6,273 bases of DNA, from positions 1-6,273 of the forward strand of contig JAITKH010000137.1 of the NCBI GenBank assembly GCA_031278535.1, read 5' to 3'. Origin of the DNA: Planctomycetota bacterium (GTDB lineage: Bacteria > Planctomycetota > SZUA-567). Each line of letters starts with the position of its first letter. The first letter of the stretch is position 1. Below are positions 4,955-6,273 of the stretch, piece after piece. A program made the position numbers and the translations under genes. Under the pieces are notes generated by a model. It was given only the letters and a program-made list of their open reading frames with translations. It made no database searches and was not told where the DNA came from.

Positions 4955-5869
4955 TTACTGCGACAGAAGCGAGAAAATCCCCCGGTAAACGTGCATGCGG
5001 TTTTCCGCCTGATCATAGACGGCCGAGCGTCCTCCGTCTAGGACCTCGTCGGTTATTTCCGAGCCGCGATGCGCCGGCAGGCAGTGCATGACGACGGCCT
5101 CGCCCGGCGCTGCGGCCAGCAGCCTCCCGTTCACTTGGTAGGGCATGAACTCCTTTTCGCGCCGGGCCGCATCGGCCTCCTGTCCCATGCTGGCCCAGAC
5201 GTCCGTATAGATGACGTCCGCCCGCGCCACGGCCTTGAACGGATCCGGCTCTTCGACAAAATCAATTTTCCCGGCCACTTTTCGCACCGTCCCGACATAG
5301 GACGGCTCCAAACGGTACCCGGGTGGGCCGCTCCAGACGAGCCGCACCCCCGTCAAAGCGGCGGCGGCGAGGAGCGAACGGGCGACATTGTTGCCGTCGC
5401 CGAAATACGCAAGCGTTTTTCCTTCGAGTTTTCCGCAATACTCGCCGAAAGTGAGGAAATCGGCAATTACCTGGGTGGGATGGGAATGGTCGGAGAGGAC
5501 GTTTATGATCGGGACCGAGCTTTCCCGGGAAAATTCCTCAATGACCGCATGGGAAAAAGTGCGCATGGCTACAAAGTCGACAAAGCGGCTCATTACCCTC
5601 GCCTGATCCCTGACGCTTTCGCGAGCCCAGAACCGATTCGGCGAATCCGCCTCCAGGCAGACGGCCGAACCGCCCAAAGAATTCATGGCCGTTTCCAAGG
5701 ACACCCTGGTCCGGAGGGACGGCTTCTCAAAATACATTCCCAGCGTTTTTCCCCGGCAACAGTCCTCTTGAATGCCGGCTTTCCGCCGTGCCTTCAGCAG
5801 GGCGCTTTCGGCAATGACGCGTTCAAAGCTTTCCCGTCCCAATTCGATGAGTGAAAGAATATCCTTCAT
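4955..5869 (-). CDS. argF: Ornithine carbamoyltransferase
   Basis: Cytoplasmic enzyme joining carbamoyl phosphate and ornithine to give citrulline, the sixth step of arginine synthesis. 304 residues, normal for the family. Carbamoyl-phosphate motif SLRTR (51-55, the STRTR site), MRTF (102-105), HPTQ (130-133), FGDGNNVARS (156-165), the ornithine-specific DVWASMGQE (223-231) containing the SMG loop, and HCLPAHRG (262-269) with the reactive Cys263 are all present. The C-terminal YDQAENRMH (285-293) is typical. SMG plus HCLP separates it from aspartate carbamoyltransferase. The ATG at 5867-5869 is chosen because GGGAGAGG lies just upstream and the MKDILSL opening fits the family; the frame is open further upstream but that extension is unlike the family. 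It stands apart from other recognised arg genes in this window. Confidence 0.96.
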   Translation of the reverse strand: MKDILSLIELGRESFERVIAESALLKARRKAGIQEDCCRGKTLGMYFEKPSLRTRVSLETAMNSLGGSAVCLEADSPNRFWARESVRDQARVMSRFVDFVAMRTFSHAVIEEFSRESSVPIINVLSDHSHPTQVIADFLTFGEYCGKLEGKTLAYFGDGNNVARSLLAAAALTGVRLVWSGPPGYRLEPSYVGTVRKVAGKIDFVEEPDPFKAVARADVIYTDVWASMGQEADAARREKEFMPYQVNGRLLAAAPGEAVVMHCLPAHRGSEITDEVLDGGRSAVYDQAENRMHVYRGIFSLLSQ

Positions 5870-5872
5870 CCG

Positions 5873-5880
5873 CCTCTCCC
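5873..5880 (-). promoter_or_regulatory. Ribosome binding site of argF
   Basis: GGGAGAGG on the minus strand ends three bases before the ATG at 5867-5869, with its GGGAGA core five bases away. It fixes the argF start against the longer open frame reaching TTG at 5941. Confidence 0.6.
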
Positions 5881-5913
5881 GAAATGCGCCGTTCGGCGTC
5901 CCGACCGCGGGAA

Positions 5914-5941
5914 AGTATATCCGCCCGGTTGTACCGCACAA
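5914..5941 (-). promoter_or_regulatory. Candidate argF promoter
   Basis: TTGTGC (5936-5941, three of six) and TATACT (5914-5919, five of six) are 16 bases apart on the minus strand. Transcription would start near 5907, about 38 bases ahead of the argF ATG. The -10 element is good and the -35 weak, so activation or an alternative promoter is possible. I see no ArgR box pair overlapping it. Confidence 0.4.
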
Positions 5942-6172
5942 CGTAAAATCCGGAAGCCGGCGAGAAATAAAGTCCGCCGTTGCCTATCCTCGAATTTTCC
6001 CCGGAAATGCCAGCCGCGGCCTTCAACCCGCCGGTAGACTGCTTTTCCAGCGTGATTTCCGCACCGTTGAACAGGGCCATGGTCCGGGAGGGATTTATCG
6101 GCAATCATCTTGCAATCGTCTTGTCCTTTCTGAACATCAAGGCGCATGCCTTCCATTCTGCGCTCGCCGCTT
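5942..6172. other. Upstream flank of argF with unresolved coding content
   Basis: No frame here is convincing. Minus-strand ORF A (5866-6156, 96 codons) starts at ATG 16 bases after the putative gene tail at the right edge and ends with TGA overlapping the argF ATG as ATGA, which is operon-like. However, its product is Arg/Gly/Cys-rich and unlike a normal protein. ORF B (5823-6104, from TTG; ATG at 6078-6080) has better GC third-position bias and a more natural composition (MALFNGAEITLEKQSTGG), but it lacks a ribosome binding site, overlaps argF by 47 bases and is closed upstream by TGA. A plus-strand frame (5980-6261) mirrors B. A small gene, a frameshifted remnant or plain spacer all remain possible. 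Confidence 0.3.
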
Positions 6173-6273
6173 TTATGGAGGACGTTTGTCAGGCTCGGTC
6201 AGCCGGGAGGAAAACGGACGCCAATGGGTTCCCTGGAGCAAAGCCCCGGTCCAGGCATTGAATATCCGTCCAC
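6173..6273 (-). CDS. Possible C-terminal tail of a gene entering from the right edge
   Basis: One minus-strand frame is open from the right edge to TAA at 6173-6175, giving 32 residues that begin GRIFNAWTGALLQGTHWRP and end TEPDKRPP. The other two frames also stay open for more than 20 codons here, so the choice rests only on slightly longer opening and a protein-like composition. No family can be assigned from so short a tail. If real, it would be co-directional with argF. Confidence 0.25.
   Translation of the reverse strand, partial: GRIFNAWTGALLQGTHWRPFSSRLTEPDKRPP

Noticed and set aside
5870..5941. N-terminal extension of ArgF from a TTG at 5941
   Set aside because: The added 24 residues are unlike the family, and the strong ribosome binding site points to the ATG at 5867-5869. 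The extension also overlaps the candidate promoter.

Overview
The window comes from a GC-rich bacterium; the genes look roughly 60% G+C with GC-biased third codon positions. The phylum cannot be settled from this sequence. The proteins look like a Gram-negative or deep-branching lineage, but no marker here decides it. Every well-supported gene lies on the minus strand, so transcription runs from high to low coordinates.

Right side (about 5870-6273): the upstream flank of argF. It holds a plausible sigma70-type promoter and a good ribosome binding site for argF. It also holds the possible tail of a gene entering from the right edge and a stretch whose reading frame I cannot resolve. Then comes argF (4955-5869), an intact ornithine carbamoyltransferase of arginine biosynthesis.

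Middle (4102-4954): an 853-bp gap, unusual for so compact a region. Its part next to the next operon is GC-rich. About 4380-4910 falls to roughly 25-40% G+C and holds several short perfect inverted repeats, a promoter-like sequence on the plus strand, a 12-bp palindrome next to the argF stop codon, and no convincing protein gene.

Left side (1-4101): one tight operon of five genes with a promoter at 4153-4180. In order of transcription these are a family 2 glycosyltransferase resembling polyprenyl-phosphate sugar transferases, the ribosome-assembly GTPase Obg, an unrecognised coiled-coil protein, the 16S rRNA methyltransferase RsmD with a GTG start, and an unrecognised large protein that leaves the window at the left edge. 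The first three junctions are abutting or overlapping (TGA|ATG, ATGA, GTGA), which suggests translational coupling; the fourth gap is 36 bp.

Obg and RsmD both act on the ribosome (50S maturation and 30S rRNA methylation). The two unrecognised proteins interleaved with them may belong to ribosome biogenesis or to a linked envelope or growth-control function; that link is inference from context. No mobile element, CRISPR array, tRNA or rRNA was seen.
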